Translations under genes and position numbers: made by a program | Part shown: positions 55,463 to 63,926 of the stretch, in pieces | Layout of the letters: each line of letters starts with the position of its first letter | Position numbering within the stretch: the first letter of the stretch is position 1 | NCBI RefSeq assembly: GCF_018613235.1 | Contig: NZ_JAGGQP010000029.1 | Span: 124,001-188,000, forward strand | DNA: 64,000 bases | Origin: Bacillus sp. ISL-41 | Lineage (GTDB): Bacteria > Bacillota > Bacilli > Bacillales > Cytobacillaceae | Direction: 5' to 3' | Notes under the pieces: model-generated | Database searches by the model: none | What the model was told of the DNA's origin: nothing | The model's input: only the letters and a program-made list of their open reading frames with translations

Positions 55463-56800
55463 ATGGAGAAAGAACAATGGTCATCGAAAATCGGGTTCGT
55501 CCTGGCCGCTGCCGGTTCGGCAATAGGCATCGGAGCGATCTGGAAACTGCCTTATGTAACAGGAGTAAGCGGAGGCGGGGCATTTTTCCTAATGTTCATT
55601 CTATTTTCGTTATTCATCGGACTGCCACTATTGCTGGCGGAGTTTGTCATCGGCCGAAGTACCGGCAAGGAAGCGATCCGTGCCTACTTGGAAATCGCGC
55701 CGAAAAGCAAATGGTATTTGATCGGGATACTCGGTGTCGTCACCAGTTTTGTGCTGCTTAGCTTTTACAGTGTGGTCGGCGGCTGGATCAGCCTTTATTT
55801 TGTCAAAGGACTGGCGGGCGGAGTAATTGAAGAGGGAGCTGATTATGGGGAATTGTTCGGACTGACGATCAGCAGTCACTGGAGTGTGCTCGCAGCCCAG
55901 GCTGCCTTCTTATTGATCACGATTATGGTCGTGGCCAAAGGAGTGCAATCCGGGATTGAAAAAGCGAGCAAAATCCTGATGCCAGCTTTGTTCCTGCTTT
56001 TCATCATCTTGATCATCCGTTCACTGACGCTTGATAACGCGCTTGCTGGCGTGAAGTTTTTTCTCGCTCCTGATTTTTCAAGCATCACTTCGGAAAGCAT
56101 CCTGTTCGCAATGGGACAATCGTTTTTCTCGCTGAGTGTCGGCGTATCGGTAATGGTAACCTACAGCTCATACCTACCGAAAAAAGGCAGCATCGTCCAG
56201 CCTGCACTATCGGTTGTCGGGATGAATCTTTTTATCGCCCTGCTTGCCGGGCTGGCGATCTTCCCTGCGGTTTTCTCGCTCGGGTTTGAACCGGCAGAAG
56301 GACCGGGGCTGTTATTCGTCGTCCTGCCAGCTGTCTTTGAAAAAATGGTTTTCGGGGAACTGTTCCTGCTGCTGTTCCTGGCATTGTTCCTGTTTGCGAC
56401 ACTGACCTCCGCTTTCTCGATGCTTGAAATTGTCGTTGCCACCCTTGCAAAAGGCAATCAGAAAAAGCGGGCAAAATTCGCATGGATTGCCGGCGGATTG
56501 ATTTTCCTGCTTGGAATCCCTTCTGCCCTTTCATTCGGAACGATGGCAGAAGCGACGATATTCGGGAAGAATATCTTCGACACAGCCGATTTCCTTGTAA
56601 GCAACATTTTGATGCCGCTTGGAGTACTGCTGATTTCGATATTTGTCCCACTTAAAATCAAAAAGGAAGTACTGCGACAGGAGCTGCTGCAGCAATCAAA
56701 GGCCGGAAGTTGGCTCTTCAACCTCTGGTACAATGTGATGAGGTTTGTCGTGCCTCTAGTTATTATCATCGTGTTTCTTGATTCACTAGGAGTTTTATAA
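55463..56800 (+). CDS. Neurotransmitter:sodium symporter (NSS) family transporter, T-box regulated
   Basis: A 445-aa Na+-dependent amino acid transporter with 11-12 membrane segments. The sodium/substrate motif [27 protein letters not shown] at the N-terminus and [11 protein letters not shown] mid-protein mark the family. Bacterial members take up aromatic or branched amino acids. The leader's Phe specifier suggests uptake of phenylalanine or a related aromatic amino acid. GGGAGAAA precedes the ATG. Confidence 0.92.
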   Translation: MEKEQWSSKIGFVLAAAGSAIGIGAIWKLPYVTGVSGGGAFFLMFILFSLFIGLPLLLAEFVIGRSTGKEAIRAYLEIAPKSKWYLIGILGVVTSFVLLSFYSVVGGWISLYFVKGLAGGVIEEGADYGELFGLTISSHWSVLAAQAAFLLITIMVVAKGVQSGIEKASKILMPALFLLFIILIIRSLTLDNALAGVKFFLAPDFSSITSESILFAMGQSFFSLSVGVSVMVTYSSYLPKKGSIVQPALSVVGMNLFIALLAGLAIFPAVFSLGFEPAEGPGLLFVVLPAVFEKMVFGELFLLLFLALFLFATLTSAFSMLEIVVATLAKGNQKKRAKFAWIAGGLIFLLGIPSALSFGTMAEATIFGKNIFDTADFLVSNILMPLGVLLISIFVPLKIKKEVLRQELLQQSKAGSWLFNLWYNVMRFVVPLVIIIVFLDSLGVL

Positions 56801-56802
56801 TC

Positions 56803-56834
56803 GGAAGCTGACAATACGTCAGCTTCTTTTTTTC
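56803..56834 (+). terminator. NSS transporter terminator
   Basis: GAAGCTGAC-AATAC-GTCAGCTTC followed by a run of about seven T. Confidence 0.9.
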
Positions 56835-56921
56835 ATACAATCACATAAAACTATCATCAGTATAATTTTTCCCTTTAATGCAAAACCTTTTGTGTAGGTG
56901 ATTGCATCGGGAGGGATTTTG

Positions 56922-58430
56922 ATGTTCTTTAAGAAAAAGAAAGCAGAAGCCGACAACAGCAGCAAGAATCAAAAAAACCTCGACGAAAAGGAATTAATCC
57001 CTGTAGATAAGGCCGAATTCATCCAAAAAATGAAGGAATGCCTTCATGATAGTGCGGATTTAAATATTAAGGAACTCCAAAATGGCTTTACACTGATTTT
57101 CTTGGACACATTAACGGATAAAAAGATGCTAAATGGAGACATTCTCGCTCGTCTTGAAGATGCGGAATCTTCCCCAAACGAGGCGCTTAAGCATATTACA
57201 GTATCCCGTACTTCCAAACATAAATATGTCGAAGATGTGGTTAATTCGATTTTACATGGAGCAGTGGTGGTCCATTCGCAAGGCCACCCTGTCATCATCA
57301 GCGCATTGGTTGGTACCCAGGAAAACCGGTCCTTGACCCGGCCGGAAAATGAGTCACAGGTTTTGGGGCCTCAAATCGCCTTTAACGAGAGTCTTGCAAC
57401 CAATATATCTCTTATCCGCCGATTTCTTACAAATCCAAATTTATGCAATGAGAGCTTTTCTTTAGGAAAACAAACGAATTCAGCGATTTCGCTTCTCTAT
57501 TTAAAGGGAATTGCGGACGATGATATGATCGATCGGATGCGTGAGCGGATCAAATCAATCGACATTGACGGGATCCTTGACAGCTCAATTCTGGTACAGC
57601 TGATTGAAGACAATTCATTTGCCATTTTTCCGCAGCTGCTGCTGACAGAAAGACCGGATCGTGCCTGCGCCTGGCTCTTGAATGGGAAAATGGTGGTCCT
57701 TGTTGATGGCAGTGTACAGGTTATCGGTGCACCGCAAACATTCATCGAGTTTTTCCAGAGTATGGAAGATGAAAGTGTCAGATGGCAGATCGCGACATTT
57801 CTCAGAGTCTTAAGGGTGTTCTCCATGGTTGTTTCGATTTTTTTCACGGCAATCTATGTGGCAGCTCTGACATTCCATTATGAAATTATCCCGCAAACAC
57901 TGCTGATCCCGCTTGGTGAGTCGAGGTCACGCGTACCCTTCCCGCCAATAATCGAGGCATTATTGCTGGAAACGATGATTGAACTCTTGCGGGAAGCCGG
58001 AGCCCGACTGCCAACGAAAGTCGGCCAGACGATGGGTATCGTTGGCGGTATCGTCGTCGGAACTGCTGCCGTAGAAGCTGGATTCACAAGCAACATCCTG
58101 ATCATCATCATCGCCGTTAGTGCACTCGCTTCGTTTACAACACCTAATTATATGATGGGCAACGTCATCAGGGTACTCCGTTTCCCATTAATCATACTTG
58201 CAGGATTCTGGGGATTTTATGGATTGATGGTTGGCTTTTGCTTCCTGCTGATCCATCTGCTCCGCCTTTCCAGTCTGGGAACACCGTTTTTGGCGCCTTT
58301 TTATCCGCCGAGAATTGAAGATTGGCGAGACAGCATCATACGCCTGCCTATCGGATGGACAAACAACAGACCGTTGCAGACTAGGCCAATGGACAGATTG
58401 AAGTATCAGAAACGAAAAACCAAAGAATAA
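56922..58430 (+). CDS. Spore germination receptor subunit A (GerA/GerKA family)
   Basis: A 502-aa inner-membrane subunit of a germinant receptor. A charged N-terminal cytosolic region is followed by the GerA domain (DSSILVQLIEDNSFAIFPQLLLTERPDR, FYSPED-like FFQSMEDESVRWQIATFLRVLRVF). Four to five membrane segments include the conserved loop TLLIPLGESRSRVPFPPIIEALLLE. ATG at 56922 has GGGAGGGA upstream. It is first in a ger A-B-C operon; the germinant cannot be predicted. Confidence 0.93.
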   Translation: MFFKKKKAEADNSSKNQKNLDEKELIPVDKAEFIQKMKECLHDSADLNIKELQNGFTLIFLDTLTDKKMLNGDILARLEDAESSPNEALKHITVSRTSKHKYVEDVVNSILHGAVVVHSQGHPVIISALVGTQENRSLTRPENESQVLGPQIAFNESLATNISLIRRFLTNPNLCNESFSLGKQTNSAISLLYLKGIADDDMIDRMRERIKSIDIDGILDSSILVQLIEDNSFAIFPQLLLTERPDRACAWLLNGKMVVLVDGSVQVIGAPQTFIEFFQSMEDESVRWQIATFLRVLRVFSMVVSIFFTAIYVAALTFHYEIIPQTLLIPLGESRSRVPFPPIIEALLLETMIELLREAGARLPTKVGQTMGIVGGIVVGTAAVEAGFTSNILIIIIAVSALASFTTPNYMMGNVIRVLRFPLIILAGFWGFYGLMVGFCFLLIHLLRLSSLGTPFLAPFYPPRIEDWRDSIIRLPIGWTNNRPLQTRPMDRLKYQKRKTKE

Positions 58431-58445
58431 GTTGTGGTGTTATAA

Positions 58446-59564
58446 ATGAAAGTTCACATCGAGCCTAAGCCTCAAAACATGGTCAATACATTCCTGCTTA
58501 TCTTCGTGATCCATTCTATGCAGGTGGGCGTTGGCATCCAGGGCTTCCAGCGGATCATCTATATGGAAGCAAGGCATGATGCCTGGATTTCCGTCATTCT
58601 TAGCGGGATTGCCACTGCCACCATAGGGTTCATTATGGTAAAAACATTAAGTTTATATGAGAATTCTGATATATATGGAATCCAATATGATGTGCTTGGA
58701 AAGTGGCTCGGCAACCTGATTAATATCTTGTTTGTCATCTATTTTCTTGGAGGTTTCCATATTATCGTTCGGAATTATGTCGAAGTTCTGCAGGCATGGG
58801 TTTTCCCTGAAGTCCCGAACTGGCTGATTGCTCTGACTCTCGTATACCTTGTTTACTATGGCTTGAATGGCGGGCTGCGGACAGTTGTGGGTGTCAGCTT
58901 TTTTAGCGTTATCCTATCTTTGTGGCTGATTCTGCTTCTCGCCTATCCCTTCCAGTTCACCAACTGGGATTACTTATTTCCGATGTTTGAAGCGAAGATA
59001 ACTGAAATATTGAGAGGAGCAAAGCAAATGACATTCACGGTCATCGGCTTTGAGATCATTTACGTTATATATCCCTTTTTAAAAGAAAAAGACAAGGTCC
59101 ATAAATATATGCAATATGGTCTTGTGTTCACGACCATCCTCTATCTTGCGCTCATGGTCGTCTCCCTGGCTTATTTCAGCGGCGGCCAGCTGGAACGGAC
59201 AATTTGGGGTACGTTATCCCTTTTTAAAATCGTTCGCTTTCCCTTTATTGAACGCTTTGAATACGTGGCAATCACTTTTTGGGTCTTGCTGATCCTGCCA
59301 AACCTGATGCTCTATATGTGGGCAGCCACTCGGGGAATCTCAAGGATTTTCAATAAAAAAGAACAAAAAGTAAGCTGGGTTCTCTTACTATTCATTTTCC
59401 TGACCCTGCTTTATCCGCTCACCAGAGTCCAGATTAATCTATTTAACGATTATTTCGCGAGGGGTGCTCTCTATATTGTTTTTGCCTATCCGTTACTCCT
59501 GTTCGGCGTTGTTCTGATCAAGAAGAAATTTTTCCGTAAAAAGGATGAAGCCAATGCGCAATAA
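58446..59564 (+). CDS. Spore germination receptor subunit B (GerB family permease)
   Basis: A 372-aa amino acid/polyamine-organocation-type membrane protein with about ten segments (FLLIFVIHSMQVGVGIQGFQRIIYMEA, AKQMTFTVIGFEIIYVIYPFL). In germinant receptors the B subunit binds the germinant. It is 15 bp after the A subunit and overlaps the C subunit gene by 11 bp. Confidence 0.93.
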   Translation: MKVHIEPKPQNMVNTFLLIFVIHSMQVGVGIQGFQRIIYMEARHDAWISVILSGIATATIGFIMVKTLSLYENSDIYGIQYDVLGKWLGNLINILFVIYFLGGFHIIVRNYVEVLQAWVFPEVPNWLIALTLVYLVYYGLNGGLRTVVGVSFFSVILSLWLILLLAYPFQFTNWDYLFPMFEAKITEILRGAKQMTFTVIGFEIIYVIYPFLKEKDKVHKYMQYGLVFTTILYLALMVVSLAYFSGGQLERTIWGTLSLFKIVRFPFIERFEYVAITFWVLLILPNLMLYMWAATRGISRIFNKKEQKVSWVLLLFIFLTLLYPLTRVQINLFNDYFARGALYIVFAYPLLLFGVVLIKKKFFRKKDEANAQ

Positions 59565-60678
59565 AAGCCATAAGCTCATGATCGCCATACTTGTCATTCT
59601 CGTTTCTGGCTGCGCAGAACAGAAAACACTCGAGAAGATGGGTTTGCTCACCACAGTTGGCTATGATCTGACAGAGGATAAGCAAATCCTAGCCACAATG
59701 GTTCTTCTCCAAATCGATCCGGAGGCTCCGCAAAGTTCTGTCATCCTGGCAGCAAAATCGGCAACCAGTAAAGGAGCAAGAAATGAAGCCGATCTAAAAA
59801 GCCCAAAAAAATTACAATCAGGGCAGCTGCGCGTAGCACTTTTCAGTGAAGAAGTTGTCCGTACCGGTCTTATCAATCTGGCAGATACACTCGCACGCGA
59901 TCCATCGATCAGTGACCTTACCTATCTCGCGGTCGTTGAGGGAAGCACCAATAAGCTCCTTAACCAAAAAAATGAACAATTTTCCGATATCAGCCAGCTC
60001 ATTTATAAGGAATTGGATCAAAACATAAAAGGTGAAAAAATCCCATCCTCCACCCTGCAGGAAGTATTGCATGATTTCTATGCACCAGGAATTGATCCCA
60101 TCCTGCCAACTTTAAAAGGTGATAATGGCATCGTTAAAATTTCCGGGATGGCTCTAATAAAGAATGATAAAATGGTTGGCAAAATTAATCCAAAAGAAGC
60201 CTTTTATTTAAAATTGGTTAATGACCGCTACGAGGCAGGAGCCATAGAGCTTGAAATTGACAAAGAAGATTTTGATCTGCCCGAGTCTACTGAATCGCCC
60301 GTCAAACTCGCAGTAGTTCTTGACACAATCCATAGCAAAAGTGACATCAACCTGATCAGCAAAGAAAACCTGCAATTCGAACTGAATGTCAAATTACAAA
60401 CAAGACTGCTTGAAGTCAATCAGGCACTGGACTTAAAAAACCCCAAAGAGCTTTTGCTGCTGGAAACCAAGATTAAAGAAAAAATTACCTCAGATATTGA
60501 AAAATTGATCAAAAAAGCACGGGAATCAGGGGCAGATCCATTCGGGTTTGGAGAGATCTATCGAAAGAGTGTCCGACAAGCCAACTTGACCACCGAGAAA
60601 TGGCATCGCATGTACCCGGAAAGCAAAGTCGATGTGAAAATCGAGTTTGAGATTATGAGGACTGGAGTCGTGGAATAA
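59554..60678 (+). CDS. Spore germination receptor subunit C (Ger(x)C family lipoprotein)
   Basis: A 374-aa lipoprotein with signal peptide and lipobox VSGC followed by AEQKTLEKMGLLTTVGYDLTEDK. The C-terminal GerC domain ends KWHRMYPESKVDVKIEFEIMRTG, as in the family. Lgt (encoded at 15190) and lipidation are needed for GerC function in Bacillus. ATG at 59554 has AAGGATG upstream; an in-frame ATG three codons earlier overlaps that site. Confidence 0.93.
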   Translation: MRNKSHKLMIAILVILVSGCAEQKTLEKMGLLTTVGYDLTEDKQILATMVLLQIDPEAPQSSVILAAKSATSKGARNEADLKSPKKLQSGQLRVALFSEEVVRTGLINLADTLARDPSISDLTYLAVVEGSTNKLLNQKNEQFSDISQLIYKELDQNIKGEKIPSSTLQEVLHDFYAPGIDPILPTLKGDNGIVKISGMALIKNDKMVGKINPKEAFYLKLVNDRYEAGAIELEIDKEDFDLPESTESPVKLAVVLDTIHSKSDINLISKENLQFELNVKLQTRLLEVNQALDLKNPKELLLLETKIKEKITSDIEKLIKKARESGADPFGFGEIYRKSVRQANLTTEKWHRMYPESKVDVKIEFEIMRTGVVE

Positions 60679-60681
60679 AAG

Positions 60682-60720
60682 AAAAAAGCGGGAGCCCCGG
60701 TTTAGTGTGGTGGCTCCCAC
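60682..60720. terminator. Bidirectional terminator between ger operon and diguanylate cyclase gene
   Basis: GGGAGCC and GGCTCCC flank a 15-nt loop. T-rich sequence follows on the minus strand (GCTTTTTTC) and a shorter run on the plus strand. Confidence 0.8.
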
Positions 60721-60759
60721 TTTGTTAAACAGAACCCGATAGAGGGGTATAAGCTACTT

Positions 60760-61788
60760 CTAAATCATTGTAACTCTATTCCGCCCTTCATGCTTTGACT
60801 GATACAATCCTCTGTCCGCCCGGCTTATTAATGTATCGACTGATTCACCCGCTCTAAACTCAGTCACCCCAAAACTTACTGTCTGTCTGCCAGCTGTTTT
60901 AAAAGGGTAGTCATTGATTTTCAAGCGCAGTTCTTCAGCCAGCATTAGTGCATTTTCACCGGATTGAGAGGAAATGATAATAAACTCTTCCCCTCCCCAG
61001 CGGCCAAATTGTTCATTGGGTGTAAGATTTTGTTTCACCAGCCCTGCTAATTCCTTAAGGACGGAATCCCCAACTTTATGTCCGTATGTATCATTAACAG
61101 CCTTAAAATGATCAATGTCGAAAAATAATATAGATACGGGCGCTTCCTTTGTTCCCGGCACTTTTTCATCCAGCCAAATGTCGATTTGATGCCGGTTCGC
61201 GATTCCTGTCAGTGCATCAGTATAAGCATTCTCTTTCATATTTTCAAAGTCTGAAAAAAGCTTAATTAAAAACCGGGAGTAATAAATAATCAGGATGTAA
61301 AAAAGGTAGGCTACATAAAACTGAATAACCGATATTAAATAATCCTCTGACATCTCAGGAAAATTCATTAAACCCATAACAAAGATGACCAAAAATACAG
61401 ATAGGGAGAAGACAAGCCCCCGCCTAGCTCCGAGAATAAGAAAAAAGCTGAGAATCACAGCAGGAACCCACATTACTGTAACTCCAAATGCACCAGCTTT
61501 ATCAGTGGCAATATAATTAAAAAAGCCATCGTATACTGTTCCTATATGCATAGCAGAAATAATTATTAATGTACCATACTCCACAAGAGGCATGAGCCTT
61601 TTGTGATATAACAGTATTAAACTGATGGTAAACCAGCAAGTCAGAACTACTGTAAGTATTAAATATTTTCCGTGCCCTGGCTGGTTGAATACGAAAAGCA
61701 TGTAAGAGATCATAGCCAGCAGACTGGGAATGATCATACTTAGATAGACAGTCCGTTTAAAGTCCTTTAGAGAACCGAATTTCCCCAT
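60760..61788 (-). CDS. Membrane diguanylate cyclase (GGDEF domain)
   Basis: A 342-aa protein with six membrane segments (residues ~12-185) and a C-terminal GGDEF domain (~190-342) that makes c-di-GMP from GTP. The active-site motif is RWGGEEF, with the metal Asp in FFDIDHFKAVNDTYGH. No RxxD inhibitory site precedes the motif (LTPNEQ instead), so classic product inhibition is not expected. It is preceded by a c-di-GMP-I-like riboswitch, which could supply feedback at the RNA level. AAAGGAG precedes the ATG. Confidence 0.92.
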   Translation of the reverse strand: MGKFGSLKDFKRTVYLSMIIPSLLAMISYMLFVFNQPGHGKYLILTVVLTCWFTISLILLYHKRLMPLVEYGTLIIISAMHIGTVYDGFFNYIATDKAGAFGVTVMWVPAVILSFFLILGARRGLVFSLSVFLVIFVMGLMNFPEMSEDYLISVIQFYVAYLFYILIIYYSRFLIKLFSDFENMKENAYTDALTGIANRHQIDIWLDEKVPGTKEAPVSILFFDIDHFKAVNDTYGHKVGDSVLKELAGLVKQNLTPNEQFGRWGGEEFIIISSQSGENALMLAEELRLKINDYPFKTAGRQTVSFGVTEFRAGESVDTLISRADRGLYQSKHEGRNRVTMI

Positions 61789-61805
61789 TATGTTTTCTCC
61801 TTTAA

Positions 61806-61831
61806 GTCAAAAGAGACCAATCAATTACCTG
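61806..61831 (-). terminator. Leader terminator between riboswitch and diguanylate cyclase gene
   Basis: Minus-strand GACTAATCA-GGTAAT-TGATTGGTC (one G-U pair) followed by TCTTTTGACTT, about 20 bp before the gene. A likely expression platform. Confidence 0.6.
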
Positions 61832-61850
61832 ATTAGTCACATTAAATCTT

Positions 61851-61939
61851 GGAATCAGTAACTGGCTGACGCAGCCTTGGCCGGGCTTAGTTCCTTTAGT
61901 TTTGCTGCTTCATTTTCAAAAGAATTTGCCGTTATATCC
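61851..61939 (-). ncRNA. c-di-GMP-I (GEMM) riboswitch, candidate
   Basis: Read on the minus strand the region carries the class I landmarks in order: GGCAAA, a first hairpin with TTTTGAAAAT, then GCAGCAAAACTAAAGGAACTAA (compare family ACGCAAAGCtaNAGGGnCTAA), a second hairpin CCAAGGCTGCGTCAGCC, and AGTTACTGA (receptor end). GGATATAAC and GTTACTGATTCC can form the closing P1 stem. A -10 TATAAT at 61952-61947 lies just upstream. Match was judged by eye; a covariance model would settle it. Confidence 0.7.
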
Positions 61940-61946
61940 AATTTTA

Positions 61947-61952
61947 ATTATA
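61947..61952 (-). promoter_or_regulatory. -10 element of the riboswitch leader
   Basis: Minus-strand TATAAT with no strong -35 (TTCAGT-like at about 18 bp). It places the transcript start near the first base of the riboswitch. Confidence 0.45.
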
Positions 61953-62013
61953 CTCAATTTTCAGCTGATAACTGAAGATAGTTTATATATAAAGGGACAA
62001 TCTATAAAAATAG

Positions 62014-62043
62014 AAAGTCCTTCGAGACATTATCTCCAAGGAC
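62014..62043 (-). terminator. minJ terminator
   Basis: Minus-strand GTCCTTGGAGA-TAATG-TCTCGAAGGAC (one mismatch) followed by TTTCTATTTTT. Confidence 0.75.
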
Positions 62044-62089
62044 ATTCCACCACGCCAATTAAACTTAATAAGCTTTCAAAGAAACAATA

Positions 62090-63304
62090 TTAAACAACGG
62101 CACTGTCCCACTTCTTTTCACCCTGGACAAAAAGGATGCCAAGTTCGTGGTGATCGCCTTCATACAAAGCCCTCTGCACGAAGCGGATTTGCCCGTTCGT
62201 ATCAAGGACTTCAAGCTTGCAATGCGCCCTGTTTCGCGACAGAGCTTCATAGAAGGTTTGTTCATCATGGACATTCGTGCCGTTGACCTTTGTGACAAGC
62301 TCGCCTACACCAAGAGCCATTTTATCGGCCGGAGATTCAGGCAGGATACCGAGAATCATCACGCCATGGTTCTTTTTCGAAAAATAAAACGGCCTGCTCT
62401 CTTCCTGCATCCTTTGCATGAGTGTCAAGGCTTCGCGTCCAATCATGGCAATTGCAACGGCTGCAATGGAAGCGATTGGGTACCAGTAACCCGCGGCGGC
62501 AATCAGCGCGATCAGAATACCGAGCCCAACGACACGGCTGCCCAATTGACTGACAGCTTCTTTTGGCATCATGCTCTGGATTTGCTGATGTAAACCGATC
62601 GCAAATGGAACGAGGATCAGTGAATATGTATTGTCTCCAAGTGCGAACACAGGCCACCACTCGAACGGCAGCGTCAGGATTTCGCCCGGAAGGAGCATGA
62701 ATGCCGGAACAACCCAGAGCCTCTTCACCTCGTGGACACCAACCGTCTGGCCGCGCTTGCTCTTGATCAATTTAGGAGAAGTTCCCTTTTTTCCATTTCG
62801 TAAAATAAGGAAGCCTTCGCCAATCGTTAATAATGCTAACAAAATCGCAATCGATGGAAAGATTTTTTCATCAAGACTTGAAAATAAGTCGCCTGCTAAC
62901 GGGAGATCGATTTGCCTTCCTGACAGGAAAATCAATGCAAAAAACGCTGCCCCGACTGTATATGCAGGAGAAAGCAGCCTGACCCTTGTTGTCAGACCCA
63001 ACAGCAATGTTGCTGCAGCAACTGAAACCACCGCTGCGAATGGAATCGCGATTCCAGCGGCAATGGTTAAGATTGAGATGGAGAGCCCGACCAGCAATCC
63101 CAGCGGAAATAGCTGCCTGAGCTCAAAATAGGCATCCTTTGCCCTTACTGTAAAGTTTTTCCTCTCCCGCTTCACGCGCGAAACACCCAGGACAGCCGCC
63201 AAAAATAAAGAATAATAGAACACAGGGTGAAGCAGAAGCCTGCCCATCCCTTTCAAAAGTTCAATGAACCAATCCTGTGCCACCCCTATGTCACCAGCCT
63301 TCAT
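62090..63304 (-). CDS. minJ: MinJ-like cell-division topology protein with PDZ domain
   Basis: A 404-aa membrane protein with eight or so hydrophobic segments and a C-terminal PDZ domain (residues ~305-395; HGVMILGILPESPADKMALGVGELVTKVNGTNV). In B. subtilis MinJ bridges DivIVA and MinD at division sites and poles. The N-terminus (WFIELLKGMGRLLLHPVFYYSLF) fits the family. No strong ribosome binding site precedes the ATG, so the start is tentative; a GTG seven codons in is an alternative. ctpB lies upstream, separated by ~620 bp of repeats. Confidence 0.88.
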   Translation of the reverse strand: MKAGDIGVAQDWFIELLKGMGRLLLHPVFYYSLFLAAVLGVSRVKRERKNFTVRAKDAYFELRQLFPLGLLVGLSISILTIAAGIAIPFAAVVSVAAATLLLGLTTRVRLLSPAYTVGAAFFALIFLSGRQIDLPLAGDLFSSLDEKIFPSIAILLALLTIGEGFLILRNGKKGTSPKLIKSKRGQTVGVHEVKRLWVVPAFMLLPGEILTLPFEWWPVFALGDNTYSLILVPFAIGLHQQIQSMMPKEAVSQLGSRVVGLGILIALIAAAGYWYPIASIAAVAIAMIGREALTLMQRMQEESRPFYFSKKNHGVMILGILPESPADKMALGVGELVTKVNGTNVHDEQTFYEALSRNRAHCKLEVLDTNGQIRFVQRALYEGDHHELGILFVQGEKKWDSAVV

Positions 63305-63543
63305 AAATTACATGATATTAAGCTTATTCTATCAAATCTAAAGGTTAAAACCTATCAATAGTTGAGGAATATTGATGGGATTTTTTTCTTGTAGAGCTGT
63401 TTTAGGGCAGAATCTGGGGGTGGGGTCAGAAATTTGATGAAAGATAGGCCATTCTTTGGTGTAGTCAGGCATTAATTGCACTTTCTAGTATGAAATTCAT
63501 CCAATTTTGGGTGAATTCATGGGGGTTCTTTTTAAAAAGGTAA

Positions 63544-63692
63544 CTGGAAAAATTAATCTCTTAATCAGACGCAATATTCTCTCACTCATCTGCTTAAATT
63601 GCCCAAACAATCGGCAGAATTGCCCAAAATTCTGTCGGAATTGCCCGATCAGGGGCCAAAATCGTGCCGTCATCCAAATTCAGGAAAAAAAC
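63544..63692 (+). repeat. Family A 21-bp-period element, copy A4 (GCCCG type)
   Basis: Start box CTGGAAAAATTAATCTCTTA at 63544. Cores AATTGCCC(A/G) at 63597, 63618 and 63639, then the end box AATCGTGCCGTCATCC at 63660, all exactly 21 bp apart. It is in the gap between ctpB and minJ. Confidence 0.9.
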
Positions 63693-63738
63693 ATCTGATA
63701 TTTATGCTACCTCACAAAGGTTTTACTTAAAAAGGTAA

Positions 63739-63880
63739 CTGGAAAATTACTCTATTAGATCAACCCGAAAATTGCACGTTCATCTTTAATAATTGCGCTG
63801 AGATGAAGGATAATTGCTCCGACATTAGCCATAATTGCACGTTCAGCCACACTAATTGCACGTTTATCCAAATAAAGGGA
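63739..63880 (+). repeat. Family A 21-bp-period element, copy A5 (GCACG type)
   Basis: Start box CTGGAAAATTACTCTATTA at 63739. Cores at 63770 (AATTGCACG), 63791 (AATTGCGCT), 63812 (AATTGCTCC), 63833 and 63854 (AATTGCACG), exactly 21 bp apart. No GTGCCGTCATCC end box. It follows A4 in the same orientation by 195 bp. Confidence 0.9.
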
Positions 63881-63926
63881 AAAAGCTGCATCCCATTTAA
63901 TTAAATCAAATGAGATACAGCTTCTT
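63881..63926 (-). terminator. ctpB terminator
   Basis: Minus-strand AGCTGTATCTCATTTGATT pairs with AATTAAATGGGATGCAGCT, followed by TTTTTCC. It begins just after the ctpB stop codon. Confidence 0.75.

Noticed and set aside
63507-63698. Small ORFs through family A copies (also 23099-23788), with N-C-P or N-C-T repeat peptides
   Set aside because: The ORFs exist because the 21-bp period keeps one frame open; they lack ribosome binding sites, differ between copies and follow the repeat, not a protein family.
23178-63880. CRISPR arrays in the 21-bp-period repeats
   Set aside because: Cores are 8-9 bp, degenerate, with ~12-bp spacers; no cas genes and no 20-40 bp direct repeats are present.
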